This document shows positions 1 to 9,037 of a stretch of 64,000 nt of DNA, piece after piece. The DNA comes from CBDDCA01 sp965218205. GTDB taxonomy: Bacteria; Spirochaetota; Spirochaetia; WTKD01; G963693115. Every line of letters starts with the position of its first letter. Position 1 is the first letter of the stretch. Position numbers and translations under genes: made by a program. The notes under the pieces were generated by a model, which was not told where the DNA came from, did no database searches, and saw only the letters and a program-made list of their open reading frames with translations. The stretch covers positions 1,674,001 through 1,738,000 of the forward strand of contig OZ244590.1 of NCBI GenBank assembly GCA_965218205.1, in the 5' to 3' direction.

Positions 1-1686
1 GTCAAGAGTGAGTATTGTTACTGTGTATGTTTTGGCTTGCTTGAGATCTTCTACAGAAAGTGCTGTCGTGGGATAGGGTATTTTTTTCTCATTCAGTAAT
101 GCAGTGTCTATGTCTTTCTCTTGTATGCTCACACTGTATTCTTTTATATCTTGGTTCTCGGCTTTTGTTATATCGGGGGCTGTCCATGTTATCTGTGTAC
201 CTATCTTTGTAGGTAATACAAAAGGATAGCTTGCCTGTATGTTTGTTACTGCATCGGGGGCAGTCCTATCATCTACTGTGGTGGTAGTGGTTGTTATTTT
301 TGTTCCTTTGTTACCTGTGTAGTCTTGCGACTGTACTGCTATGCTGTACTCGGTAGTAGCTTTTAGTCCTGTTATCTGCGTATTTCTTAGTGTTCTATCT
401 GTTATTGTTACTGTCTTTACTGGACTGTTCTTTTCTGTTACCTCTATACTCACTCCTGCGTAATCTCTTACATCAGGGGCTTGCCAGCCTACTACTATGC
501 TCGTTGCTCCTCCTACGGCACTTACATTACTTACAGGCTCTGTGCTTTTGTCTGTTGTTGCCAACTCTTTTGACACTGCAGTGGAGTACTTTCCATTTTG
601 AGAGACATAGACTTCTACTTTGTAAGTAAGCGTGCCGTAGAGTTTTGTGAGTGCTATGCCATCCTTTGCTACATACACAGTGGCGTACTCTTGGTTGTCT
701 GCACTTGCAGAGCTGAGTGTTGCAGTACTGCTATTGCTCACTGTTTCGTATGCTATGAGCGTATTTGTTGCGGTTGCTGTGACTCGTACTTGCAGGCTTT
801 TTGCTGTGCTACCTGTTCCAAAGGTAAAGCTCCCCCACTTAACAAGCAGGCTTTCATCGGCTGGGTTATTGTCTTTATTGTCTGCTGTTACTGTAAGATT
901 TGCCTCTGGCAGTGCAACTACTGTTTGTGAGAGTGCTGATGGCACTATGCCTCTGAGTGCTTGCTTTGCTGTGCTTTCGTTACCATTGCTATCTTTGTAT
1001 ACTACTGTTACATCATAGCTTATGCCGTCTATGGTAGGCACAGCAATAGTTACTTCTCCTTGTGTTACATCTTTTACTGATACTTCTGTTTTTACCCCTG
1101 TAGTTCTTTCTATCACCTGCACTATGGCTTCTGCTATGTCTGTTTTGCCTGACGAGAGTAGTGCTTTGTCCCATGTTATCTTTATGCCATTTGTTGCCTG
1201 TTCTACTGCTACCTTGTTGAAGGTATCTTGAGGTTTCGTTGTATCTGTTAGTGTTGTCACAGAGCGGGTTGTTTTTGGTGATACTTCTGAGCCTGACTTT
1301 TGGGCTTCTATCTCTATTGTATAATCAGTAGTAGCATACAGTCCCTTGAGGGTATAAGCTTTGTCTTGTTGAAACAATGTACGATATTCTATTGCAGGAA
1401 CACGCACTTGTATTGATTGTGCTGGTGCAGTTGATGTAGCTGTTACGACTACATGCGTAGCATCGCTTGGGGCTTGCCAGCGTAACGAGATCGTCCCATC
1501 ATTGTCTGCTGCTTTTATCTGCACATTGGATAGTAACGCAAGTGTCGGTGTTAGCTGTGTTCCTCCTCCGCCTGATGAGGAACTGCTACTGCCTTCCGAA
1601 CATCCTACAAGTACGAGGGTAACTATTGCTAGCACTAAAAACAGTGCAACTACTGTAGTTAAGTTTTGATTATGATATTTTTTCAT
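1..1686 (-). CDS. Fibronectin type III-repeat lipoprotein, 3' end outside window
   Basis: The minus-strand frame is open from an ATG at 1686 to the window edge, about 562 codons with no stop. An AGGAGA Shine-Dalgarno sits just upstream. The N-terminus starts MKKYHNQN, has one hydrophobic segment (about residues 12-27) and ends in a lipobox LVGC (Cys29), then a Ser/Gly-rich linker. This predicts an exported lipid-anchored protein. The rest is a series of FN3-like modules of 90-100 residues, with recurring 'ITWTAPD' and 'TEYSIAV' type strands. It is closely related along its length to the first third of the gene ending at 2112, so the two are tandem paralogues. Unlike that paralogue it has no poly-G tract and its signal peptide is in frame. 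The role is probably surface adhesion or display, inferred from architecture only. Confidence 0.9.
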   Translation of the reverse strand, partial: MKKYHNQNLTTVVALFLVLAIVTLVLVGCSEGSSSSSSGGGGTQLTPTLALLSNVQIKAADNDGTISLRWQAPSDATHVVVTATSTAPAQSIQVRVPAIEYRTLFQQDKAYTLKGLYATTDYTIEIEAQKSGSEVSPKTTRSVTTLTDTTKPQDTFNKVAVEQATNGIKITWDKALLSSGKTDIAEAIVQVIERTTGVKTEVSVKDVTQGEVTIAVPTIDGISYDVTVVYKDSNGNESTAKQALRGIVPSALSQTVVALPEANLTVTADNKDNNPADESLLVKWGSFTFGTGSTAKSLQVRVTATATNTLIAYETVSNSSTATLSSASADNQEYATVYVAKDGIALTKLYGTLTYKVEVYVSQNGKYSTAVSKELATTDKSTEPVSNVSAVGGATSIVVGWQAPDVRDYAGVSIEVTEKNSPVKTVTITDRTLRNTQITGLKATTEYSIAVQSQDYTGNKGTKITTTTTTVDDRTAPDAVTNIQASYPFVLPTKIGTQITWTAPDITKAENQDIKEYSVSIQEKDIDTALLNEKKIPYPTTALSVEDLKQAKTYTVTILTLD

Positions 1687-1750
1687 AATGTTCTCCTTAT
1701 AATATCTATTTATTGTAATAATTATCATTATACAATAACTTACACATTTT

Positions 1751-1769
1751 ATTATAGTACAAATACTAT
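1751..1769 (-). promoter_or_regulatory. -10 box with overlapping operator-like palindrome
   Basis: In the sense direction a perfect 6-bp inverted repeat (ATAGTA, loop TTTG, TACTAT) runs straight into a TATAAT -10 hexamer (1751-1756). No good -35 is visible at 17-18 nt. The same palindrome and -10 occur upstream of the paralogue at 6881-6899. This suggests a promoter with a repressor or activator site. It is a sequence-based prediction. Confidence 0.5.
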
Positions 1770-1794
1770 ATTTTGGTGGTATATCTGCAAAAAG

Positions 1795-1809
1795 AAAAAA
1801 AAAAAAAAA
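1795..1809 (-). repeat. Homopolymer tract, 15 A (T in the sense strand)
   Basis: A run of 15 A lies 38 nt upstream of the -10 of the FN3 lipoprotein gene, preceded by CAAAAAG and followed by TACA. The same frame with 8 A (6932-6939) and 17 A (59892-59908) precedes the two other large surface-lipoprotein genes. It may be a length-variable upstream tract that modulates transcription. Confidence 0.75.
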
Positions 1810-1854
1810 TACACTGAAATACAGAAAAATACACAGCAAAATGTGATAATAATG

Positions 1855-2071
1855 CTACAATAGAGATGCTATGAAAAAAATTATGAGCGTAGCTTTTTAT
1901 ATGATATACAAGATGCTTTAGAAAAATTTTCTTACTGTTCTTCTTGCCATGAAAGAAACTGCAGAGACTATTTTACATAATGAACGCAATGCAGAGGTAG
2001 ACAAGCAATGTCTTCCAATTTTAGAGAAAATACATTGCCTTACCCTTGTTGCAAAGACTACTTATACAAGG
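1855..2071 (+). other. Intergenic block with possible cysteine-rich gene remnant
   Basis: No intact gene is seen between the duplicated promoter block and the terminator at 2072. The start of this stretch (about 1840-1875) resembles the start of the phnW leader (about 6970-7005), so it was copied with the lipoprotein gene. On the plus strand a frame running to a stop near 1976 encodes YERSFLYDIQDALEKF followed by a Cys-x2-Cys-x4-Cys cluster, but it has no start codon. Another frame carries on with similar composition. This could be a broken small gene; I do not recognise it. Confidence 0.25.
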
Positions 2072-2099
2072 AAAAAGAGAGTGCTAGCACTCTCTTTTT
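2072..2099. terminator. Bidirectional intrinsic terminator
   Basis: A perfect 28-nt palindrome has 14-nt arms of five A followed by GAGAGTGCT and its complement. It forms a GC-containing hairpin flanked by A5 and T5, so it can end transcription from either side. It lies 12 nt past the stop of the FN3-DUF285 lipoprotein gene and insulates the downstream paralogue. Confidence 0.85.
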
Positions 2100-2111
2100 A
2101 TATGTACTACC

Positions 2112-5100
2112 CTACGATGAAGGGCATGCTACTGTATCAGTGTTATCCTTTTTTGGGTATTTTGCTGTTTTCCCAGCCATAGCTGAACCTATAAACATAC
2201 TTCGATTTACAGAACTTCCTTTACAAAAATTCCATGAAGATAAATCTTGATCAAATGCAGAGGCATTCTCAAACATACCACTATGTATAGAAACATTCCC
2301 AACATTCCAATTTCCTATGTCTTGATTAAAAACACTTGCACCAAAAAATATAAATGTCATATCAGTTACTTCCCCAACATTCCAATCTCCTATGTCTTGA
2401 TTAAAAGCACTTGCACTCCTAAACATACTACCCATATTCTCTACATTACTTGTATCCCACTGTGTTATGTCTCCATTAAAAGCAATTGCTGCCTTAAACA
2501 TAGCACTCATCTCCGTTACATTACTGGTATTCCACTGTGTTATGTCTCCATTAAAAGTACTATCATCTTCAAATAAAAAACCCATATCAGTAATAGCACT
2601 GGTGTCTATCATGTTGAGGTTGGGGCTATTGGTTTTTTGTCTGCTTGCTCCTCTTTCTGCAGTGATAATAGCTTTGAGTGCTGAATTTGTTGTTGGTCTG
2701 TAATAGGTAGCTGATTGTCCTGCTAGTTTCACCAGTCCTGTCTCTACATTGATAGTCGCAAGTGCCTTTTGTCCTGAGTTTGCTCCCGCAGAAGTAATGG
2801 TACACTCCACTACTCCATAGCTATACTCAGTGATAGCAGTATCATGTATGTTTGATTTATTTGCTGTGCCTGTTATTGTTACTGTATTGGTATTTTTTGC
2901 AAATGTTACTGTTAAGCCTGTTTCTTTTTTGAGGGTGCTGTTATCTACTGTGCTTTCATCACAGGTAAAGGTAAGCCCACTAGGACTAATGCTGGTAAGT
3001 ACTCTCGTTGTATGTGCTGATGTTGGTGTTGAGCCTACTGTTGCTGAAACTTTTGTGGCATTTCCTATCACTACTGTTGGGGTGCTGGCAGAGACTGCTG
3101 TTGCTTCTGCTGATACCTTTGTCTTTTTAAGGCTGTTTACTGCTACTGCGGTGATATAGTATTTTGTATTCAATCGTAGGTTGCGTATTGTATAGCTTGT
3201 TGCTCCTGTTGGCACATCGTCTTTTTCTGCTCCTTCTTGTGCATTGCTTGCTGCTTTTGCCCGTGTTTTTACTGTTGCTCCATTTATGTTTGTATTTGAG
3301 GCTATATAGTATACTTTGTAGTCTATTTGATCATCTCTGAGAGTAGTCGTTCCGTCTTCTGCTGTTCCTTTTACGGTTGGGGCTGTTATGGTAAGTACTA
3401 TGGTTGCTCCTTGTGCATTTGCTTGTATGGTGGGCTTTCCTGGTGCTCCATAGGCTTCTTTTGCTACAAACTCCTTGCGGACTCCTCTTGACTCTTTGTT
3501 GGGATCGGTGCTGTTTACTGCTTGTACGACTATTTCGTAAGTGGTGCCTACTGTCACACTGGTCAGAGTGCTGTTGGTTGTTCCTGCTGCTGTTGTTGTG
3601 GGGCTTCCTCCTGCTGCTATTATTATCTCTGCTATTGTCCTCTGTGTACTGCCACTTTTTGCTACTTTGTATACTTTGTACGATACTTGTGCTACTGCTA
3701 GGGGGTCTCCTGTGTCTGTTTTGTGGCTTGCAGTAAGGCTAGGGGCTGTCCACGATAGCGTTGCACTCCTTCCTTCTACTCCTTTTACTTGTATGTTGCT
3801 TACTTCTGCGGGATCTGTTGCTAATGATGCGGTTGTTACTGTTGCCACTGTCGATACTGCTTTTTTGCTTGGGTCTGTTTTTATGGCTACTTCTACTACA
3901 AAGTGATACTTTGTCGCTCCTTTTATTGCTACTACTGGTGCTGTGTCTGATGACAAGCCTAAACTGCTAAGCGCTGGTACTGTGTACACTCTGCTACTTG
4001 GACTGCCTATATCTATCTTTCTGCCTGCTTGTACTTCTGCTACTGTTGGATTTGTGTCTTTCTGTAAGCCGTACACTGTGTATATTAGCTCATCATTGCT
4101 GGTTACTGTTGTGCCGTCTTTGTTTTTTGCTCCTGTTATTGTGCTTAACTGTGTGAGTACTAGCTTTATTGTTCCTGTTGTGTTTGTTGATTGTGATACT
4201 ACTAGCTTGTTTGCTAAGGACGAGGTAGGGGCGGTTGCTTTTGATCTGGGGATGGTGCTCAGTTCTAGTGTTTGTATCAGTGCGGGGTCTTTGCTTTGTG
4301 CTTTCTTTGTGGTAGAGGGGTTCAGGCTATTTATTGCTTCTATGCCTATGGTGTATACTGCTCCTTTTGTTCCTATAAATGTTCCTCGTAAGGTACTGTT
4401 TCCTGCTATACTTTGTGTTTGTACTCCTGTTATTGTTTTTATTTCTGCTATGCTTTTAGTACTCTGGTCTCCTGCTACTATGTATACTTTGTACTGTATC
4501 TGTGCTTGTGTGAGTGTTCTGTCATTGGGTGCTTTGTGGTTGTCGGTAATTGTTCCTGCTTGAAACTCGTACTGTACGGTATCGCTTGTTGCTGTTGATT
4601 CTGCAATAAGCAGAGTGAGGCTTTCTGGTGCGGGCGGGACAGTGGACATTGCATCGTATACTGCTACTTTGTCTGTGAGTGTTGTTGGGGGGCTTACTCT
4701 GTTATTTTCTACTGTGAGAAACATAAAGCTATATTGTTTTGCAGTTGCTTGTGTTGCTGATACTTCTATGCCATCTGCTATCCCAAAGCTAATGGTGGTT
4801 GCGGTACTTGTTATGCTTTTTTCTGCTATCAGTGTAGTGCCATCGTACATACGCAGGGTGTAGTACTTATTTGAGCCAGTATTTGATCCAGGTGCTTGCG
4901 TAAAGGTTGCTTTTATTTGTATTGCTCCTGTTGTTGTAACGAGGGCGGGCTTGCTTTGAAAGAGTTCTGCTGAGGGTGCTGTGAGTGGGGTGGGTGTTGT
5001 TATGTCTTGTGTTTTTGCATTGCTTTTGTTTTCTGAGTAGTCTATTGCTTGTATTGTTACTGTGTATGTTTTGCCTTGACTGAGTTCTTCGACAGAGAGC

Positions 5101-6816
5101 GATGTTGTGGGATAGGCTATTTTTTTCTCGCTGACTACTGCAGTAGTTGTGTCTTTCTCTTGTATGCTTATGCTGTATTCTTTTATGTCTTTGTTCTTGG
5201 CTTTTGTTGCATCGGGTGCTGTCCATGTTATCTGCGTGCCTACTTTTGTTGCTGATACGAAGGGATAGCTTGCTTGTATGTTTGTTACTGGATCGGGGGC
5301 TGTGCTATCTGCTCCTGTATCTACTGTGGCTGTTGCTTCTGTTCCTTTGTTGCCTGCACTGTCCATTGATACGACTGCTACTGTGTACTCGGTGGTGGCT
5401 TTGAGGCCTATTATTTGCGTGTTGCGTACTGCTCTGTCTGTTATTGTTACTGTCTTTGCTACTTTATCACTGTCCTTTTCTGTTGCTGTTATAGTCACTC
5501 CTGCATAGTCTCGTACATTGGGTGCTTGCCAGATTACTACTATGCTTGTTGCTCCTCCTACGGCACTTACATTGGTCGCTGGTTGTGTTGTTTTGTCGGT
5601 TGTTGCTTGTTCTTTTGACACTGCAGTGGAGTATTTTCCGTTTTGAGAGACATACACTTCTACTTTGTACGTAAGCGTGCCGTAGAGTGTTGTGAGTGCT
5701 ATGCCATCTTTTGCGACATACACAGTGGCGTATTCTTTTGCCTGTGCAGTTGCACTGCTGACATTGGTTGCACTGGTATCTTTGCTTATTGTCTCCTCTG
5801 CTACTATCGTCTGTGTTGCGGTTGCTGTTACTCGTACTAAGAGGCTTTTTGCTGTGCTCCCTGTTCCAAAGGCAAAGCTCCCCCACGTAACAAGCAGGCT
5901 TTCATCTGCGGGGCTATTGTCTTTATCGTTTGCTGTTACTGTAAGATCTGCCTCTGGTAGTGGCGTTACTGTTTGTGAGAGTGCTGATGCTTGCACGCCT
6001 GTCAGTACTGTTGTAGGACTGCTTGTGTTGTCATTTCTGTCTTTGTAGCGTATTTCTACATCATAGGCTATGCCTGCAAGCATGGAGACATTTGGAAGTA
6101 TAACTTCTCCTTGCTGTAGATTCTGTACGGTAGCTTGTGCAAGCACTGTGCCACCAGTCGTGCTTTTTACCACTATTGTTGCTTCTGCTATGTCTGTCTT
6201 GCCTACTGCTAGTCGCTCTTTGTCCCATGTTATCTTTATGCCATCCTCCGACTTCTCTATGCCTACCTGTGTCAATGTGTCCTGTGGGGTAGTGGTATCT
6301 ATCAGTGTTGTCACAGAGCGGGTTGTTTTTGGTGATACTTCTGTGTCTGAGCCTGATCCTGATTTGTGTGCTTCTATCTCTACAGTGTAATTGGTGAGTG
6401 CTTGCAAGCCTTTGAGTTTGTACGATTGTCCTTGTTGAAACAATGCACGATATTCTATTGCAGGAACACGCACTTGTATGACTTGTGCTGGTGCAGTAGA
6501 GGTAGCTGTTACTACTACATGTGTGGCTTCGCTTGGGGCTTGCCAGCGTAACGAGAGCGTCCCGTCATTGCCTGCTGGCTGTATCTGCACATTGGACAGT
6601 GATGCAAGTGTCGGGGTTACTGGTGGTGTTACCCCTCCTCCGCCTGATGAGGAACTGCTACTGCCCTCCGAACATCCTACGAGTATGAGGGTAACTATTG
6701 CTAGCACTAAAAACAGTGCAACGAGAGTTATGTTTTGCTTATATCGAGAGTGTACCCCCCCCCCCCCCGATTTTTTTGATGCTGTGTAATTCCTTACTCA
6801 ACCATATTTTTTTCAT
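2112..6816 (-). CDS. FN3-repeat/DUF285 lipoprotein, frameshifted by a poly-G tract (phase OFF)
   Basis: The continuous frame covers 2112-6707 (1,531 residues) but opens at a GTG inside the hydrophobic core of the signal peptide, with no Shine-Dalgarno. The natural start is the ATG at 6816, behind AAGGAGA. From it the reading passes through 14 G (6755-6768) and stops soon after. With 13 or 16 G the frame would be continuous (about 1,567 residues), giving a basic n-region, a hydrophobic core and lipobox LVGC. The body has about eleven FN3-like modules. A bacterial Ig-like stretch follows, then five DUF285 (BspA-like) repeats of the 'FNGDITQWNTSNVT' type at the C-terminus. It is a tandem paralogue of the gene ending at 1686. 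As written the gene is OFF; a miscounted homopolymer is the alternative. Confidence 0.88.
6755..6768 (-). repeat. Poly-G (14) contingency tract within the signal-peptide n-region
   Basis: There are fourteen consecutive C on the plus strand (G in the coding sense). The ATG at 6816 and the main frame differ by one base, so loss of one G or gain of two restores the lipoprotein. Glycines here would lie before the hydrophobic core and should be tolerated. The paralogue at 1686 lacks the tract. Confidence 0.9.
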
Positions 6817-6880
6817 AATGTTCTCCTTTTATTTTCATCTATTATCATGTATAATTATCATTACACAATGAACAACTATC

Positions 6881-6899
6881 ATTATAGTACAAATACTAT
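6881..6899 (-). promoter_or_regulatory. -10 box with overlapping operator-like palindrome
   Basis: This is a second copy of the arrangement at 1751-1769: ATAGTA-TTTG-TACTAT overlapping TATAAT (6881-6886), 65 nt upstream of the ATG at 6816. It is conserved between the paralogues while neighbouring bases have drifted. Confidence 0.5.
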
Positions 6900-6931
6900 T
6901 TTTTTGTGTATATTGCATCACTCACAAAAAG

Positions 6932-6939
6932 AAAAAAAA
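6932..6939 (-). repeat. Short A8 tract, counterpart of the 15- and 17-base tracts
   Basis: The tract has the same context (CAAAAAG before, TACA after) as the tracts at 1795 and 59892, but only 8 bases. It lies 45 nt upstream of the -10 of the FN3-DUF285 gene. Confidence 0.5.
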
Positions 6940-7033
6940 TACATCAAAATCTACATGCACTATAGTAACATGTGATAGTAATGCTATAATAGAAATGCTA
7001 TGAACAACAAAATATATACCAAATACATTACAA

Positions 7034-7039
7034 TATAAA
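7034..7039 (+). promoter_or_regulatory. -10-like hexamer 6 nt before phnW ATG
   Basis: TATAAA lies exactly 6 nt before the ATG at 7046, and no Shine-Dalgarno is present. The -35 region is poor. It matches the spacing at 8976, 26198, 27647 and 60812, which suggests a leaderless transcript. An alternative start site is the TATAAT near 6985 in the duplicated block. Confidence 0.4.
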
Positions 7040-7045
7040 TAGTAT

Positions 7046-8212
7046 ATGAAAAAGTCTCATTCACATGTTAGTAACAACATACAACGAAATATATTGCTTA
7101 ACCCAGGTCCTGCGACTACCAGTGATACGGTAAAGTATGCTCAAGTAGTACCAGACATTTGTCCTCGTGAAGAAGAATTTGGAGCATTAGTACTCTGGAT
7201 ACAAGAACAACTATGTACATTTGTAGGAACAAAAGAAAATACACAATGCGTTCTTGTTGGCGGAAGTGGTACTGCCGCAGTGGAAATGGTCATTAGCAGT
7301 GTTATCCCTCAAAATTCTGCACTCATAGTCATAAACAATGGTGCTTATGCAGAACGTATTATAAAAATAGCGAGCATTTATCACATAGAGGTAATAGACT
7401 TTCCTTCTCCTACTGATAAAGAAGTAGATTATGCTGCACTTGAAGAGTGTATTGTATATAACAAAAAATTGTTAGCACAAAAAAACAAAACCTTAAGTCA
7501 TATGGCAGCGATACATCATGAAACAACAAGTGGCTTACTTAACAACATGAAAAAACTTGGAAGCATATGTAACACTCATGCAATATCTCTCATATCAGAT
7601 GCAATGAGTAGCTTTGCTGCTATTCCCATAGATATGAAATCAGATAACATAGAATATGTTATTGCTTCTTCAAATAAGAATTTACAAGGAATGGCAGGCA
7701 TTGGCATAGCACTCTGTAATACGGACGCTTTAGAAAATACAAAAACGATAGAAAAAAGAAATCTGTATCTCAATCTCTATGATCAATATTCTTACTTCTT
7801 AAAAACACGACAATTTAGATTTACTCCTCCTGTACAAACACTCTACGCAATGAAGCAAGCCATACAAGAATGTATCACAGAAGGCGTAGAAAACAGATAC
7901 GCCCGCTATCTTAATTCATATCAAATACTAAGAAAAGGCATGCAATCACTTGGCTTTCGTGTTCTTGTACCAGAAGAAATTTCATCGGGATTGATCACAA
8001 CATTCTTTGAGCCAGAAGACACAAACTATAATTTTGATACGATGCATGATTATCTTTATGAAAAAGGATTTACCATTTATCCCGGAAAAATAAGTCAAGC
8101 TCATACATTTCGTTTAGCAAATATTGGAGACATATACGAAGAGGACATACACAATTTTCTACATTGTTTAAAATACTACTTAGAGACATACAATATAAAA
8201 GTACAAGTATAA
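7046..8212 (+). CDS. phnW: 2-aminoethylphosphonate--pyruvate aminotransferase (PhnW-like)
   Basis: This is a class V, fold-type I PLP aminotransferase of 388 residues, the usual length for PhnW. The N-terminal motif 'LLNPGPATTSDTVKYAQV' is the family signature. The PLP lysine is Lys211 in 'SSNKNLQG', and the aspartate of 'ISDAMSSF' would contact the pyridine nitrogen. PhnW interconverts 2-aminoethylphosphonate (AEP) plus pyruvate with phosphonoacetaldehyde plus alanine, in the cytosol. The next gene, convergent and 16 nt away, is an AEP/phosphocholine-type cytidylyltransferase, which favours a biosynthetic role (making AEP for CMP-AEP). No PepM or phosphonopyruvate decarboxylase lies in the window. 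It has no Shine-Dalgarno and its -10-like hexamer is 6 nt before the ATG. Confidence 0.85.
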   Translation: MKKSHSHVSNNIQRNILLNPGPATTSDTVKYAQVVPDICPREEEFGALVLWIQEQLCTFVGTKENTQCVLVGGSGTAAVEMVISSVIPQNSALIVINNGAYAERIIKIASIYHIEVIDFPSPTDKEVDYAALEECIVYNKKLLAQKNKTLSHMAAIHHETTSGLLNNMKKLGSICNTHAISLISDAMSSFAAIPIDMKSDNIEYVIASSNKNLQGMAGIGIALCNTDALENTKTIEKRNLYLNLYDQYSYFLKTRQFRFTPPVQTLYAMKQAIQECITEGVENRYARYLNSYQILRKGMQSLGFRVLVPEEISSGLITTFFEPEDTNYNFDTMHDYLYEKGFTIYPGKISQAHTFRLANIGDIYEEDIHNFLHCLKYYLETYNIKVQV

Positions 8213-8228
8213 AAGTATAGATACAACT

Positions 8229-8969
8229 TTATATGCTGTTTGTTTTCACATAATCACAAATTCGCTGATAATCTTCTATAAAGTCAATTTCGCTCCAAAA
8301 TGTACCAGCAATATCAATAACAGAAATAGGACGATCCTTATATTCTACCAATGCAGACTCCCACCAAGTAGCATGCTGTCTTTGTTCTAACATAGCTGTC
8401 AACTGTGCATACAATGTATGCACAAAACTCTTAGGAATAAGTGCAACATCCACACTTTCTGCCATAGATACATGAGGAATATCTTTTCCATAGGCTTCTA
8501 AAACATTTTCCTGATTATAGGTAACCTTTACATCGGCAACATTCTTTCTGCTAGAATCTACAAGCAGTATTGGTGTTTCTGTTTTTTGTATAGCATCAAA
8601 TGCCATATGAAAAATGCTTGTATCTAAAAAAGTGTCTGCGTTCATAATCATGGTAGCCTCTGTCTCTTGTAAAAGAGTATTTTTTGCAAACCACAGGGAC
8701 CCTATTGAATTGACTATATAGTAAAACGGATTATGTACACACTGTACAGTTGTGTACTGAGAAAGGCTGTCTTCTACTTTCTTATGTTTATATCCAGTAA
8801 CTACTGTAATATGCGATATTCCCTGCTGTAATAGAGAATCAACTGTGTATGCAATAAGAGGAATAGCATTTCTTTCTGATGTATGTATCGGCAACAAACA
8901 TTTATGTTCTTGAGAAATATGCTGTGCTATTCGGCTACCAATTCCAGCAGCAAGCAAAATTGCTTTCAT
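8229..8969 (-). CDS. pntC: CTP:aminoethylphosphonate / phosphocholine-type cytidylyltransferase
   Basis: This 246-residue nucleotidyltransferase has an NTP_transferase fold. The N-terminal loop 'ILLAAGIGSRI' binds the nucleotide phosphates, 'KCLLPI' follows, and 'MNADTF' carries a metal-binding aspartate. The C-terminal 'FWSEIDFIEDYQRI' matches LicC/PntC enzymes. PntC makes CMP-AEP and LicC makes CDP-choline; the two are hard to separate by eye. The adjacent PhnW, which in some Treponema proteins is fused to PntC, makes CMP-AEP the better guess. It probably supplies an activated head group for a surface glycan or lipid. Its own promoter (8976-9004) places the -10 6 nt before the ATG, although read-through from the upstream glycerophosphotransferase gene is possible. 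Confidence 0.75.
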   Translation of the reverse strand: MKAILLAAGIGSRIAQHISQEHKCLLPIHTSERNAIPLIAYTVDSLLQQGISHITVVTGYKHKKVEDSLSQYTTVQCVHNPFYYIVNSIGSLWFAKNTLLQETEATMIMNADTFLDTSIFHMAFDAIQKTETPILLVDSSRKNVADVKVTYNQENVLEAYGKDIPHVSMAESVDVALIPKSFVHTLYAQLTAMLEQRQHATWWESALVEYKDRPISVIDIAGTFWSEIDFIEDYQRICDYVKTNSI

Positions 8970-8975
8970 AGTTAT

Positions 8976-9004
8976 AGTATAGTGCTATTATCACAAAATT
9001 GTAA
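8976..9004 (-). promoter_or_regulatory. Predicted sigma-70 promoter for the cytidylyltransferase, leaderless spacing
   Basis: TTACAA (8999-9004), a 17-nt spacer and TATACT (8976-8981) are followed by 6 nt and the ATG at 8969. There is no Shine-Dalgarno. The start site would fall at or next to the A of ATG. Confidence 0.5.
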
Positions 9005-9037
9005 TATATAGAGCTATTATTTTACTGTTATTACATC

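Noticed and set aside
1949..2250. Two overlapping plus-strand frames over the terminator
   Set aside because: They run through a perfect terminator hairpin and into the antisense of the lipoprotein gene, with no ribosome site.
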